Positions 17,454 through 28,320 of a stretch of DNA of 64,000 nucleotides are shown in pieces (within the stretch, counting starts at the first letter, position 1; every line of letters begins with the position of its first letter). Source of the DNA: Bartonella sp. HY038 (GTDB taxonomy: Bacteria; Pseudomonadota; Alphaproteobacteria; Rhizobiales; Rhizobiaceae); contig NZ_CP059725.1 in the NCBI RefSeq assembly GCF_014117425.1, positions 372,001-436,000 of the forward strand, read 5' to 3'. Both the position numbers and the translations under genes were made by a program. Under the pieces are notes generated by a model. It did no database searches, was not told where the DNA came from, and saw only the letters and a program-made list of their open reading frames with translations.

Positions 17454-20400
17454 ATGACGAGCGTAAGCGACAAAGAAGGCTTAGGTGCTGCAGGTGGCGA
17501 ACAGGGTAGCTCGCAAAAGGGCACGGCTGAAACAACACTACAAGTAGAAAGTGTTGAGGCGGTCATGGTGCAGGGTCAAGCGGGAGACAATCAGAATGGC
17601 GATACCCACAAGGTTGCTCGTCAATCCTTTAGCCAAATAGAAGGTGAATTTGCCGATAATCCACCAATCGCCAATTTGTTAACATCCCGCCGGTTTGGGC
17701 CTTTATTTGGGGCGCAATTCTTCTCAGCCTTTAATGATAATTTTTTAAAAGTTAGCCTAGGCTTGTTCATTACTGTAACGCTTGCCAGTGAATCAAGTGA
17801 GTCGCTCAACACGTTAGGGACAGCTATTTTCATGCTGCCTTTTTTATTATTTTCTGCAACAGGCGGCGAATTAGCCGATCGCTTCGATAAAGCACGTCTT
17901 GCACGGTTTTATAAATTAATTGAAATATTTGTTGCCGCTGGCGCAGCGTTGGGGCTCATCTTAGGCTCAGTACCGATTTTAATGATTGCTTTATTTATGT
18001 TTGGTGTTGGGTCTGCTTTGTTTGGTCCGATTAAATATGCAGTTTTACCAGAGCAAATTGCCCGTACCGATTTACCCAAAGCAAATGGTTGGGTGGAAGC
18101 TGCAACCTTTATTGCAATCCTTGCAGGCTCCGTACTTGCCGATTTTAGTTCTTCTGGTGGTCACGGTTCATCCTATCTCACTGCAACTTTGATGATTGTT
18201 TTTGCGGTATTTGGTTGGATATGCTGCTGTTTTATGCCTTACCATGGCGCTGCTAAAGCAGATCTAAAAATAGATAAGAACTTTGTGCGCACTACAGGTC
18301 GCCTGCTGCGCGAACTTAGACGTGAACGTAAATTATTCACCGTATCCTTGATGATTTCTTGGTTCTGGTTGGTTGGTGCTGTTTTAGTACCCATGACCCT
18401 AGTTTTTGGTAAGCAGCTTGGTCAATTTGCTCATAGCAGCTCCTTCTTTCTTGCGGTTTTTGCCATATCCATTGCTATTGGCTCAGCTATGGCTGTTTGG
18501 GCGTCAGCTGGTCGTATTGTTCTTTTGCAATCGGTGTTTGGCAGTATTGTCTGTGCCTTTGCTCTTCTTGATGCTAGTTTTACCGTTAACGGCATGGGAA
18601 CTGATCAAAAAATCCTTACTTATAGTGAATTTTTCATGGTTCCTGGCACAATCCGTTTGGCCTTTGATCTTGCTTTTACCGCTATCGGTGGCGCATTCCT
18701 TGTCGTACCGGGGTTTGCGGCTCTTCAAGCATGGAGCGCACCGCAAAGTCGTGCCCGTGTTATTGCGGCTAACAATGTGCTGAACTCTGGCATCATGGTT
18801 ATTGGTGCGCTGGTCATCGCTTTTGTGCAAAGCGGCAAGGTATTTTCAGTGCAATTATTTACCGGTGCATCCGAGCATAGCGTATTAATAGGCTTATCAA
18901 TTGCCTCATTCATCGCGTCATTTTTTATGTTGCGTTTTTTGCCAACCAATCCATTTCGCGACTTTATCACTATTTTATTCCGTGCTTTTTTCCGTCTTGA
19001 AGTTAAAGGACTTGAAAACCTCAAAAATGCCGGTGAAACACCTATTCTTGCCCTTAACCATGTATCATTTTTAGATGGTTTATTGGCACTTGCTATTACC
19101 GATAATACTATGCGCGCTCCAGCTTTCGCTATTAATTCGGTTATCGCACGCCGTTGGTGGATCCGCCCATTCCTAAAATATATGAACGCATTTCCAATGG
19201 ATCCAACCCGCCCCTTGGCAGCACGTAGCCTAATTCGTGCGGTTAAAAATGGCTCGCCGCTGGTTATTTTCCCTGAAGGCAGGATTACGGTTACCGGTAG
19301 TTTGATGAAAGTTTATGATGGCGCGGCAATGGTTGCAGACCGCACCAATGCTAAGGTTGTGCCGATTAAAATTGATGGATTGGAGCGCACATTCTTCTCA
19401 CGCCTTTCTGGTATTGCTGTGCGCCGCCAATTTTTCCCTAAAGTGCGCGTGACTATTACTGCACCGGTTGAATTAGAACTTGATCCTAAGCTGAAATCTC
19501 GCGCTCGCCGTCATGCTGCCGGTAACGAATTATACCGCATCATGTCCGATCTTGTTTTTGCAACCTCAGGTCATGATGGCACAGTTTTGGATGCTTTGGT
19601 AAAAGCTGGTAAAGATTATGGTATGAGCCATGATGCGATTGAAGATCCAATGCGTGGTTTGATGAGTTATGGCCGTATGCTTACCGCTATCCGTGCTCTT
19701 GCGAAACCCCTTGCCAAACATTTGGCAAAAGACAGCAATGTTGGCTTAATGATGCCAAACTCCAATGCTGCAGCGATTACCTTTTTTGCCTTGCAATCTG
19801 CCGGTAAAGTGCCAGCAATGATGAATTTTTCAGCCGGTCTTTCAACTTTAACCTATGCAACAACGGCGGCTGAAATTAAAACAATCGTCACATCGCGGGT
19901 ATTCTTACGCCAAGCACGCCTAGAAGAACTTGCTGAAAGCTTAAAAGCCGTCAATATCCGCTTTGTATTTTTGGAAGATATAGCGAAAGAAATCAACTAT
20001 TTAGCAAAAATAACTGCTATGGTTATGAAAACACGTCCCTTGGTTAAAAACCGCCAGCATCACGATCCTGCAGCTATCCTTTATACATCAGGTTCTGAGG
20101 GTACACCAAAAGGTGTGGTATTATCTCATGGCAATATGTTATCGAATGTTGCACAAGCTGCAGCAAGGGTCGATTTTAACAGTGCTGATCGTCTTTTCAA
20201 TGTTTTGCCAATGTTCCATTCTTTTGGTTTAACGGCAGGTACTGTCTTGCCATTAACATCGGGCGTGCCAGTTTACTTTTACCCATCACCCTTGCATTAT
20301 CGCATCATTCCAGAAGCGATTTATTCATCTAATGCTACCATTATCTTTGGTACCGATACCTTCTTAAATGGTTATGGCCGCAATGCCCATCCTTATGATT

Positions 20401-21084
20401 TCCGCTCAATCCGTTATTGTTTTGCAGGTGCAGAGCCAGTAAAATCAACAACCCGCGAAATGATGATGAATAAATTTGGCATTCGTGTGCTTGAAGGTTA
20501 CGGCGTTACTGAAACCTCACCTGTTTTAGCACTCAACACCCCCATGTATAATAAGCCAGGTACGGTTGGTAAATTATTGCCAGCAATCACTCCGCGCCTT
20601 GAAGCGGTTGAAGGTGTTGATAATGGCGGTCGATTATTTGTTTATGGCCCAAATGTCATGGCTGGCTATTTACGGGTGGAAAAGCCCGGTATTATTGAGC
20701 CACCTGTTGATGGTTGGCATGATACAGGTGATATCGTCAATATTGATGATGAAGGTTTTGTTACCATTCTTGGCCGCGCGAAACGTTTTGCAAAGGTAGG
20801 CGGCGAAATGGTGTCACTATCGGCGGTTGAAGCAATGGCCTCGCGTGCTTTCCCAGGCGTTATGTTTGGGCGTTGTAACTCTAAGCGATCCTAAAAAAGG
20901 CGAGCGTATTGTGCTTATTAGTGAAGAAGAACAAGTAAATCGACCAGATTTATTAAAGCTTGCACGCGCTGAAGGTATCCCTGAACTCTTTGTGCCATCG
21001 CGAATTATTTATGGAAAATTACCCTTGCTGGGCACTGGTAAGATTGATTATCCAGCCTTAAAAAAACAAGTTGAAGAAGCTTAA
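17454..21084 (+). pseudogene. aas: MFS / PlsC acyltransferase / AMP-dependent ligase fusion (Aas-type), frameshifted near the 3' end
   Basis: This encodes a fusion of about 1,200 residues that re-acylates lysophospholipids in the inner membrane. A polar leader of ~75 residues precedes an LplT-like MFS domain (FNDNFLKVSLGLF onward, to about residue 490), a PlsC acyltransferase (NHVSFLDG near 535, FPEGR near 605), and an AMP-binding ligase (LYTSGSEGTPKGVVLSH near 877, GYGVTETSP, GWHDTGDIV). At 20868-20870 the frame breaks: GGG gives MFGRCNSKRS-stop, whereas one G fewer continues as MFGVVTLSDPKKGE to the natural end. The cut removes about 70 residues including the C-terminal ligase lysine region (GTGKIDY). 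It is either a recent one-base insertion or a sequencing error. Confidence 0.88.
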
Positions 21085-21117
21085 TAGAGCAATCACATTT
21101 GATTGGTATAAAGTTTG

Positions 21118-21158
21118 AAAAATGGCCGGCATCGGATTGTGGTGCTGGCCATTTTTAT
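21118..21158 (+). terminator. Terminator of the acyltransferase fusion gene
   Basis: AATGGCC pairs with GGCCATT, extended by flanking A and T runs, and is followed by TTTATTT. Confidence 0.7.
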
Positions 21159-21271
21159 TTCATGCATTTTTAGCGCCGTTTAAAATAGCCGTGATGTAAC
21201 CGCTATGAATCTTTTACTCATTTAAGGGGTATGCCTATCAGCATATGGTGTTAATTTCTTAGTTTGTGTGC

Positions 21272-21661
21272 TTATTTAAAATTTTGAAAGATTGCGGTGA
21301 GTTTTTTATCCTCATCAAAATAGAAGGATAAATCCTTAAAATTCCATCGCTCTTCATTGATTTTGGTGAATGGTAAATAATCCTCTATACATGCTTGGCT
21401 TTTGCCAAATAAATATAGGTCATCATTAAAGACATCTTTTAACGAGCTATTTGTATAAGGTTCCACTGAAAAGTAACTTAATGCATTTTTGTGGTAGCCA
21501 AATTCTAATTTGAACATTCCATCCCATAGAACGAGCAACGCCGTATCTTTTTTTTCTATTGTTTCATTAATTGGAAAAAGTTGCATCACACTTTCAATCG
21601 AAAGCGCTTGCTTGAGCAGGTAACCTTTTTGGATCAGCATTGTTGTTTTTAAAACAGGCAT
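21272..21661 (-). CDS. Hypothetical protein (129 aa), orphan
   Basis: Not recognised. A soluble protein of 129 residues with mixed alpha/beta pattern, many aromatic residues (WDGMFKLEFGYHKNALSYFSV, LSFYFDEDKK) and a terminal beta strand (LTAIFQNFK). The composition resembles small immunity or chaperone-like proteins, but no motif supports this and no toxin gene is adjacent. The ribosome-binding site is weak; a second in-frame ATG lies seven codons on. It is flanked by AT-rich DNA between two core operons, so it may be an acquired gene. Confidence 0.6.
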   Translation of the reverse strand: MPVLKTTMLIQKGYLLKQALSIESVMQLFPINETIEKKDTALLVLWDGMFKLEFGYHKNALSYFSVEPYTNSSLKDVFNDDLYLFGKSQACIEDYLPFTKINEERWNFKDLSFYFDEDKKLTAIFQNFK

Positions 21662-21773
21662 TTTTAGCTCTTAATCGATTAAATCATACATGGATAATTT
21701 ATAATAATAAAACTGCAATTCAAATTAACGGGTAAAAATACTGCGTAAAGAATACCAAATCGAAATTATTGGC

Positions 21774-21806
21774 AAAAAAAACGGGTATGATTTTCACCAT
21801 ACCCGT
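21774..21806 (-). terminator. Terminator of the cpoB-tilS-ftsH run
   Basis: On the minus strand, ACGGGTATG pairs with CATACCCGT around an 8-nt loop and is followed by seven T. It begins about 30 bases after the ftsH stop codon. Confidence 0.88.
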
Positions 21807-21835
21807 AAAACGCTTTTACTTATAATGCGCAAAGT

Positions 21836-23797
21836 TTATGATTTACTCTGAGGCGTTTCATCATTTTCAGCTTTGCTATCATCAGCAGGCTCGGATGATT
21901 TCATATCTTCGCCTTCAGTTGGCTTTTCGATATCAAGCTTAACACTGCGGCCTGCCTTTGGCACACCGGAACTACGGCTTGTTTCATTACCAAGATTTCG
22001 TGATGGCTCTTTGCCTGCCATAACTTCGATAATTTCTTCGCCTGTTAAGGTTTCATATTCAAGTAAACCTTCAGCAAGGCGCACCCATTCATCTTTCTTT
22101 TCGAGTAGGATTCGTTTTGCTTCTTCATAAGCTTCATCAACAATTCGGCGCACTTCAGTATCAATAATTTGCGCTGTATGCTCGGACATAGTTTCTTGTC
22201 GCGGCGGGCCATAACCTTCTTCTTGATTGCTACCATAAGCAACTTTACCAAGCTGATCAGAAAAGCCCCATTTGGTGACCATAGCACGAGCCAATTTGGT
22301 GGCTTGTTCAATGTCGGATGATGCACCAGAGGTGATATTTTCCTTGCCAAATTTCAATTCTTCAGCAATACGGCCACCCATTGTAATGGCAATGCGCGAT
22401 ACCATCCATTGATAGCTCATGGAATAACGATCACCTTCTGGCAATTGCATCACCATACCAAGGGCGCGACCACGCGGAATGATAGTTGCTTTATGGAGAG
22501 GATCGGCTTTTGCAACATTTAAAGCAACAACCGCATGACCTGCTTCGTGATAGGCGGTTAATATTTTTTCGTCTTGTGTCATCGCGGTAGAGCGACGCTC
22601 TGCCCCCATTAATACTTTATCCTTGGCATCTTCAAATTCTTGCATGGTAACAAGGCGTTTATTGCGTCTTGCTGCCATAAGGGCTGCTTCATTGACCAAG
22701 TTCATCAAATCCGCACCCGAAAAACCGGGTGTACCACGGGCAATAACTTTTAAATCAACATTGGGAGCTAGCGGTACATTGCGCACATGCACTTGCAAAA
22801 TTTGTTCACGGCCAGCAACATCGGGATTTGGCACAACAACCTGACGATCAAAACGACCTGGACGAAGAAGCGCAGGATCAAGCACATCAGGACGGTTGGT
22901 CGCAGCAATGATGATGACATTTTCATTGGCTTCAAAGCCATCCATTTCAACCAATAACTGGTTTAATGTTTGCTCACGCTCATCATTACCGCCGCCAATG
23001 CCGGCGCCGCGATGACGACCTACGGCATCAATTTCGTCGATAAAGATAATACAAGGCGCATTCTTCTTGCCTTGCTCGAACATATCGCGGACGCGGCTTG
23101 CACCAACACCAACAAACATTTCAACAAAATCAGAACCGGAGATGGTGAAAAACGGTACATTTGCTTCGCCGGCAACTGCGCGGGCAAGCAAGGTTTTACC
23201 CGTTCCTGGAGGGCCAACAAGTAATACGCCGCGTGGAATACGTGCGCCAAGGCGTTGGAATTTTTGTGGGTCGCGTAAAAATTCAACCACTTCTTCCAAG
23301 TCATTCTTGGCCTCTTCAACACCTGCAACGTCATCAAAGGTAACTCTGCCATGCGCTTCGGTTAATAGCTTGGCCTTAGATTTACCAAAGCCCATAGCCC
23401 CGCGTGAACCGCCTTGCATTTGGCGCATGAAAAATACCCAAATAGCAATAAGAATAACAATGGGTATGATGGTGCCAAGAATGCTTACTAGTGGGCTTGA
23501 ACCGGTACTTTCAGGTTTAACCTTTATGCCAATATTATTATCTTGAAAGGCTTTGTAATCTGGTTCCTTAGGGCCAACAGTTTTAATAAGCGTGCCATCG
23601 GTAGCAGTTGCAACGATATTTTGGCCGTCAATAGTAACTTCTTTAATTTGCTTATTATTAACACGCTCTAAAAATGTTGAATAATCAATCTCGCCACTTA
23701 TTCCTCGTTGTCCAGTTCCCTGAAACATTGAAAATAGTGCAATAATAACAACTGCGATAATACCCCACAGGACAACGGAACGGTAATTCGGGTTCAT
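21836..23797 (-). CDS. ftsH: ATP-dependent zinc metalloprotease FtsH
   Basis: FtsH is a hexameric membrane AAA+ protease that degrades unassembled membrane proteins and regulators such as LpxC and sigma-32. The 653-residue protein has two membrane segments ([18 protein letters not shown] and [20 protein letters not shown]) around a periplasmic region, Walker A GPPGTGKT, Walker [10 protein letters not shown], the SRH region [19 protein letters not shown], and the zinc motif HEAGH. The C-terminal tail is acidic and low complexity. It follows tilS with a gap of 198 bases, the usual order in Hyphomicrobiales. Confidence 0.98.
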   Translation of the reverse strand: MNPNYRSVVLWGIIAVVIIALFSMFQGTGQRGISGEIDYSTFLERVNNKQIKEVTIDGQNIVATATDGTLIKTVGPKEPDYKAFQDNNIGIKVKPESTGSSPLVSILGTIIPIVILIAIWVFFMRQMQGGSRGAMGFGKSKAKLLTEAHGRVTFDDVAGVEEAKNDLEEVVEFLRDPQKFQRLGARIPRGVLLVGPPGTGKTLLARAVAGEANVPFFTISGSDFVEMFVGVGASRVRDMFEQGKKNAPCIIFIDEIDAVGRHRGAGIGGGNDEREQTLNQLLVEMDGFEANENVIIIAATNRPDVLDPALLRPGRFDRQVVVPNPDVAGREQILQVHVRNVPLAPNVDLKVIARGTPGFSGADLMNLVNEAALMAARRNKRLVTMQEFEDAKDKVLMGAERRSTAMTQDEKILTAYHEAGHAVVALNVAKADPLHKATIIPRGRALGMVMQLPEGDRYSMSYQWMVSRIAITMGGRIAEELKFGKENITSGASSDIEQATKLARAMVTKWGFSDQLGKVAYGSNQEEGYGPPRQETMSEHTAQIIDTEVRRIVDEAYEEAKRILLEKKDEWVRLAEGLLEYETLTGEEIIEVMAGKEPSRNLGNETSRSSGVPKAGRSVKLDIEKPTEGEDMKSSEPADDSKAENDETPQSKS

Positions 23798-23995
23798 ATC
23801 AAATCCATATCTAAGCCAAAGGCACTTATAATTTTGTCAATTCTTTTGTATTCTTGTCATAGTTTTCACCGACAAAACCCCAACACAACATCTTGCGCGA
23901 CATGTCGATTGTCAAATTCATTCATAAACAACTAAAAGTTGCTATAAATACTTCTCTGGCATATTCCCAGAAGAAGTTTTTTGTAACATATGTTT

Positions 23996-25390
23996 TCATT
24001 CTTCACTTGCCAAGGTGTAAGACGGTATTTCTGCAAGGTTTTTGTTAGCAACGTCATCTATTTTTATTTTTATCGCCATTCTTTGCTTAAAAAGTCGATA
24101 TAATGGCGACAACATGGCGAAATCATGGCTAGATGCAAGCCAATGAAACGGCATTAAGACCGGAGTAATTTGATAATGGGGGCTGCAACAATCTAACTGG
24201 TCGATAAAGGGCAGTTCGCTGCCTGATTTTTTGTCAATTAAAGGCGAAGTTAATAAGGATGGTATATGAGGTTTAATCTTAGTGGAATTGCGATTGCCGA
24301 TATTGTTTAACCTAGAATGTATCTCTGACAGTTTTGGCGCGCGTACAATAAATTCTTCTTGATTTTTATTCGTAAAGGCAAACCGCCCATCCCAGATTGC
24401 GGTTTCCTGAGCTTTCACAGTGATAGGCACTAAGTTGCGCAGTTCACGCCAAAGCCTTAATTCATAGGGATGATTTTCAATTATTGTGGCACTATGAGTT
24501 GCTTTTTTTGCCTCAGCCCCATATGCAAGAAATTCAATAAGTGCATGAGGCGCCGGTTTAACATATGCCTTGCCGCCAATAAGTCCTGCTAAAATTTCAA
24601 TAAAATGAATAAATATAGGCTGTTGTCGCAGCGAATCATTAGCAATTTTAATTATAAGTTGTTCATCGCGCCAATGGGCATTGGTTTCTATAATGAGTTT
24701 GGCAATATGCTGTGCATTTTTTTCCCGTTGCAATCGTGCCGTTTCAAGTTGGGCGCAAATCTCATTCTCAATCGCTGGGGTAGGATTTTTGCGAATGCGT
24801 ACCCGTTCATAATGCAAATTGTCATTGCTCGGATCATCCACCCAGTTAATATTTTTTGTTAGCAAATAGTTACGCAAATCGGCTCTTTTGCAATTGAGCA
24901 ATGGTCGTAATAATCTGAACTCTTGTTGTAATAGTGCCTCTTTTGCCATGCCAGCGAGACCGCGCCCTTTATCAAGGCGCATTTGCCGCATGCGGAAGGT
25001 TTCAATTTGATCGTCAAATGTATGACCGGTTACAATAATATTGCTGTTATAATGGGCGGCAGCCTTGCATAAAAGGTTATAGCGAGCAGTTCTTGCCTTG
25101 TCTGAAATGCCCACCTTGGGCTTGTCACCTTGCCAGACATATATGGTGTGACGGATATTATGTTGACGACAAATTTCTGCAACGCCTTTGGCTTCAGCTA
25201 GGGATTCTGGTCGAAGACCATGATCAATTGTAACAGCAACAAGGCGATTATCTTGATCATGTTTTTGTAAAAACTCACGCAATAAGAATAGCAAAGCCAA
25301 AGAATCGCTGCCCCCAGACACGGCGGCAATGATATTTTGGCTTTGCTCAAAATCTTCAATTAAAAAATTTGGTTTTAAATTTGCTATCAC
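23996..25390 (-). CDS. tilS: tRNA(Ile)-lysidine synthase
   Basis: TilS converts the wobble C34 of the AUA-reading tRNA-Ile to lysidine, changing its identity from Met to Ile. The 464-residue protein has the PP-loop ATP-binding motif SGGSDS at residues 25-30, then ITGHTFDDQIETFRMRQMRLD-like family sequence (residues 120-140) and a variable C-terminal region. The start is GTG and overlaps the cpoB stop codon (GTGA), so translation is coupled. Confidence 0.95.
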   Translation of the reverse strand: MIANLKPNFLIEDFEQSQNIIAAVSGGSDSLALLFLLREFLQKHDQDNRLVAVTIDHGLRPESLAEAKGVAEICRQHNIRHTIYVWQGDKPKVGISDKARTARYNLLCKAAAHYNSNIIVTGHTFDDQIETFRMRQMRLDKGRGLAGMAKEALLQQEFRLLRPLLNCKRADLRNYLLTKNINWVDDPSNDNLHYERVRIRKNPTPAIENEICAQLETARLQREKNAQHIAKLIIETNAHWRDEQLIIKIANDSLRQQPIFIHFIEILAGLIGGKAYVKPAPHALIEFLAYGAEAKKATHSATIIENHPYELRLWRELRNLVPITVKAQETAIWDGRFAFTNKNQEEFIVRAPKLSEIHSRLNNIGNRNSTKIKPHIPSLLTSPLIDKKSGSELPFIDQLDCCSPHYQITPVLMPFHWLASSHDFAMLSPLYRLFKQRMAIKIKIDDVANKNLAEIPSYTLASEE

Positions 25391-26358
25391 GGGTTACAAT
25401 TAAGGCGCTTTTGTTCATCGACTACCCGCTTTAACACGGCAGGTTCTGCTTGTTTATATTCTTGTGGCACTTTTGCAAAGACCGCACAAGCAGTTTCATC
25501 GTCATTAAGTTCTGCCATTGTCATACCAAGTTTAAGCATATTTTCAGGTGCGCGCGGTGTCGAGTTGTAATTACGCTCAACATCCATATAGGCTGCGGCC
25601 GCTTCACGATAGCGCCCTTGACCATAAAGCGATTCTCCAAGCCAAAAGGAAGCATCGGCAATTAATGGATCGCTTGGATAACGCTCTTGAAAGGCGCGAA
25701 ATATCGGTTCTGCAGCGCGATAGTCGCCGGCAAGAATTGATTGGTATCCAACCTGATAAAGCTCTTTTGAGCTTGAAGTTTGCGGCACAGCGCTAGTCTG
25801 GTTACCGCCTGTTGGAATACTTGCCTGCGAATTTTTATCGCTCGCGCTTTCAATAATATTGCCGTCGCGATCAAAATGAATGGAGCCTAAATTTTCTGTG
25901 CCGCCATTGGTATTTGGTTTAGCTTGCGTACTTGATCCAACATTTTTGCTATTTTCTACGCTACTATTAGAGCTTGTATTTGCTATTGCGCGTGTTGAAT
26001 TATTAGCTATCGCAGGCTGAGAGCTAAGTGATGTTTGACGCTGCTGACGTTCGGCAATTGCTGCATTGCTTGGTTTTTTGCCTTCCAAAATATCAATACG
26101 GTTTTGCATTTCTAAAACCTGTATATTCAAGTTTTCAACTTTAGTGGTCAAATCACGCAAAGCTTGCTCCAGCTGAATGGTGCGCGTATCAATTTGTGGT
26201 GAGGCTTGTGCAACATTTTGGCTTTTATTGCCGCCAAGAACCCGTTCTAAAAAATTGGGGTTTTGTTGCGCCTGTGCCATTGGTACTTGCATTGCAGTCA
26301 AAGAAAGGACGGGGACAAATAGGGCCGTTGACAAAAACTTTTTTGTTGAGCGTTCCAT
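25387..26358 (-). CDS. cpoB: Cell division coordinator CpoB (YbgF), TPR periplasmic protein
   Basis: CpoB coordinates peptidoglycan synthesis with outer-membrane constriction by acting on PBP1B and TolA. The 323-residue protein has a signal peptide (STALFVPVLSLTAMQVPMAQA), a coiled coil (TRTIQLEQALRDLTTKVENL and on, about residues 58-92), a Ser/Asn/Gln-rich linker, and C-terminal TPR repeats (ELYQVGYQSILAGDYRAAEP, DASFWLGESLYGQGRYREAA). In relatives it follows pal; here no tolB or pal lies upstream, and tolQRA lies about 16 kb away. Confidence 0.93.
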   Translation of the reverse strand: MERSTKKFLSTALFVPVLSLTAMQVPMAQAQQNPNFLERVLGGNKSQNVAQASPQIDTRTIQLEQALRDLTTKVENLNIQVLEMQNRIDILEGKKPSNAAIAERQQRQTSLSSQPAIANNSTRAIANTSSNSSVENSKNVGSSTQAKPNTNGGTENLGSIHFDRDGNIIESASDKNSQASIPTGGNQTSAVPQTSSSKELYQVGYQSILAGDYRAAEPIFRAFQERYPSDPLIADASFWLGESLYGQGRYREAAAAYMDVERNYNSTPRAPENMLKLGMTMAELNDDETACAVFAKVPQEYKQAEPAVLKRVVDEQKRLNCNP

Positions 26359-26930
26359 AAATTACCTCAATTTCCATAACTTTGTTTTAAGCGTTTGTTT
26401 ATTGCCGCTTTGCAGCAACTATAATGATATATCCAGTTTTAATCTATTAGACAGACAGCTTCACTTTTGATTTTACCCGATGAGTTCAGGCTATAAATGC
26501 CAAAACTATATAAGGTTGCCCGAGTAGCTTTTCAATTCGTTTGCTGTGTTGGCTCTAATTTGCCTTTTGACTTTGGTGAAATTTTGTTCAAGATGGTGAT
26601 GAAATGTGATTGTTTCGTGATCTTTTGCGGCAAAATTTATAATGGTTCAAAATATTTTTTTGCGTTTCAGTTGCTACATTTGCTCAGTAAAATTTACGGC
26701 AGTAAAATTTGGATTGAAGCATATATGTTCAGCGATTTAGATAATTTGAAATAATTATCTAATATTAAAAATTATTTTAGAAATTAAATGCATTATTCCA
26801 TGAAAAATTAATTCATCAGTTCTCTTTTGTTGGGTTGAAAAGGACTATCTTGATTTAAGAATTTTTTTAATGGCATATCGCTTTAAAATAGGCGCCTATT
26901 GCCTTTTAGCTTTAAACGATGGAGCTTTAA
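26359..26930. other. Intergenic region without a recognisable gene
   Basis: About 570 AT-rich bases separate divergent cpoB and cysK. An 85-codon plus-strand frame (from 26497) is hydrophobic, Cys-rich and has no ribosome-binding site or recognisable similarity, so I leave it out. The element CAGTAAAATTT occurs twice in tandem near 26684-26710. This is where pal would be expected relative to cpoB, but no lipobox or OmpA-like sequence is present. Confidence 0.5.
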
Positions 26931-27917
26931 ATGAGTGGTATAGAAAAAAACACAACAGCCAAATCCACTAAGGGGCGTGGCAAGGTTTATAATTCCATTT
27001 TGGAAACAATTGGCGATACGCCGCTTGTTCGGGTTGATAAATTTGCAAAAGCCAAGGGTGTTGGTGCGAATTTACTTTTAAAGCTTGAATTTTTTAATCC
27101 TCTTGCAAGCGTCAAGGATCGCATTGGTTATGCAATGATTGATGCATTGGAAAGGGCGGGCAAAGCCGTGCCTGGTAAAACGGTATTTATTGAGCCAACT
27201 TCGGGTAATACTGGTATTGCTTTGGCCTTTGTTGCGGCGTCAAAAGGCTATCGTATTATTTTAACTATGCCGGAAACCATGTCGGTTGAGCGACGTAAAT
27301 TGCTCAAATATCTTGGTGCTGAACTGGTTTTGACAGAGGGCGCAAAGGGTATGAAAGGCGCTATTGCGAAAGCACAAGAATTAGCGCAAGAAATTCCCGA
27401 TGCGATTATTCCCCAGCAATTTGAAAATCAAGCCAATCCGCAAATCCACCGCGAAACAACCGCCGAAGAAATCTGGAATGATACCAATGGTCATGTCGAC
27501 TTCTTTATTTCCGGCATTGGCACTGGTGGTACAATCACTGGTGTGGGGCAAGTATTAAAAGAGCGTAATCCCGATGTTAAAATTATTGCAGTAGAACCAA
27601 AAGATTCTCCCGTTTTATCAGGTGGCAATCCCGGCCCACACAAGTTGCAAGGTATTGGCGCTGGCTTTGTGCCAGACACCTTAGATACAAAGGTTTATGA
27701 TGAAATCATCACCATTGCCAATGATGATGCCTTTGAAAATTCTCGTGCGCTTGCGCGTATTGAAGGTGTTCCAGTTGGTATATCGGCTGGTGCGGCTTTA
27801 ACCGCGGCAATTGAAGTTGGTAAGCGTCCAGAAAATAATGGCAAGAACATTGTGGTTATTATTCCTTCCTTTGCAGAGCGTTATTTATCTACTGCGCTTT
27901 TTGAAGGGCTTGAATAG
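26931..27917 (+). CDS. cysK: Cysteine synthase A (O-acetylserine sulfhydrylase)
   Basis: CysK joins O-acetylserine and sulfide to make cysteine, using PLP, in the cytoplasm. The 328-residue protein carries the PLP lysine in [11 protein letters not shown] (near residue 60), the substrate loop [11 protein letters not shown], the phosphate-binding loop [10 protein letters not shown], and the C-terminal PVGISAGAA. An N-terminal tail of ~18 polar residues ([17 protein letters not shown]) precedes the canonical start of the fold. It is monocistronic with a strong terminator. Confidence 0.96.
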   Translation: MSGIEKNTTAKSTKGRGKVYNSILETIGDTPLVRVDKFAKAKGVGANLLLKLEFFNPLASVKDRIGYAMIDALERAGKAVPGKTVFIEPTSGNTGIALAFVAASKGYRIILTMPETMSVERRKLLKYLGAELVLTEGAKGMKGAIAKAQELAQEIPDAIIPQQFENQANPQIHRETTAEEIWNDTNGHVDFFISGIGTGGTITGVGQVLKERNPDVKIIAVEPKDSPVLSGGNPGPHKLQGIGAGFVPDTLDTKVYDEIITIANDDAFENSRALARIEGVPVGISAGAALTAAIEVGKRPENNGKNIVVIIPSFAERYLSTALFEGLE

Positions 27918-27965
27918 GATCTATGTCTCATAATTGACATAGTCTAATTGTGAATTTTGAATATA

Positions 27966-28003
27966 AAAAGCACCAATTGACAAGGTTCAATTGGTGCTTT
28001 TTT
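27966..28003 (+). terminator. Terminator of cysK
   Basis: A 15-bp perfect stem (AAAAGCACCAATTGA with its complement, 6-nt loop) ends in a T-run. Confidence 0.93.
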
Positions 28004-28320
28004 GCTTTAAATAATAATTATCTGCCCCAATTATTTATTGAATAAACTTCATATAATATGTGGGTGGTAGCTTGATGAAGGTTTATAAAAATCTTTAAAA
28101 TAATATTTACAAGCGTTTTTCACTATTTTTAGACGCTGTCATTTATGGCTTTTGCCAAATTTATCCACACAAGTTGCAAGATGCTATTTTGTCAATTAAG
28201 CGATGTGGTTTATAAGAGATTAACGACAGAATCATTGCGCTGATTTTGATGCGAAGTGATTTGTCTATAAAGTTTGGTTTAGCGGTTAAATATCCGCAGT
28301 TTAGGAAGTGAGTTATAGAT
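28004..28320. other. dnaN upstream region
   Basis: This AT-rich stretch precedes dnaN and holds no gene. It contains one perfect DnaA box. The dnaN ribosome-binding site is AGGAAGTGAG, about 10 bases before the ATG. Confidence 0.5.
28161..28169 (+). promoter_or_regulatory. DnaA box upstream of dnaN
   Basis: TTATCCACA matches the consensus DnaA box exactly, about 150 bases before the dnaN ATG. A single box suggests possible DnaA control of dnaN rather than an origin. Confidence 0.55.

Noticed and set aside
21272..21661. Toxin-antitoxin or contact-dependent immunity module
   Set aside because: There is no toxin partner or family motif; kept only as an orphan hypothetical gene.
26497..26754. 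85-codon plus-strand frame in the cpoB-cysK gap
   Set aside because: No ribosome-binding site, unusual Cys/Phe-rich composition and no recognisable similarity; typical of chance frames in AT-rich DNA.
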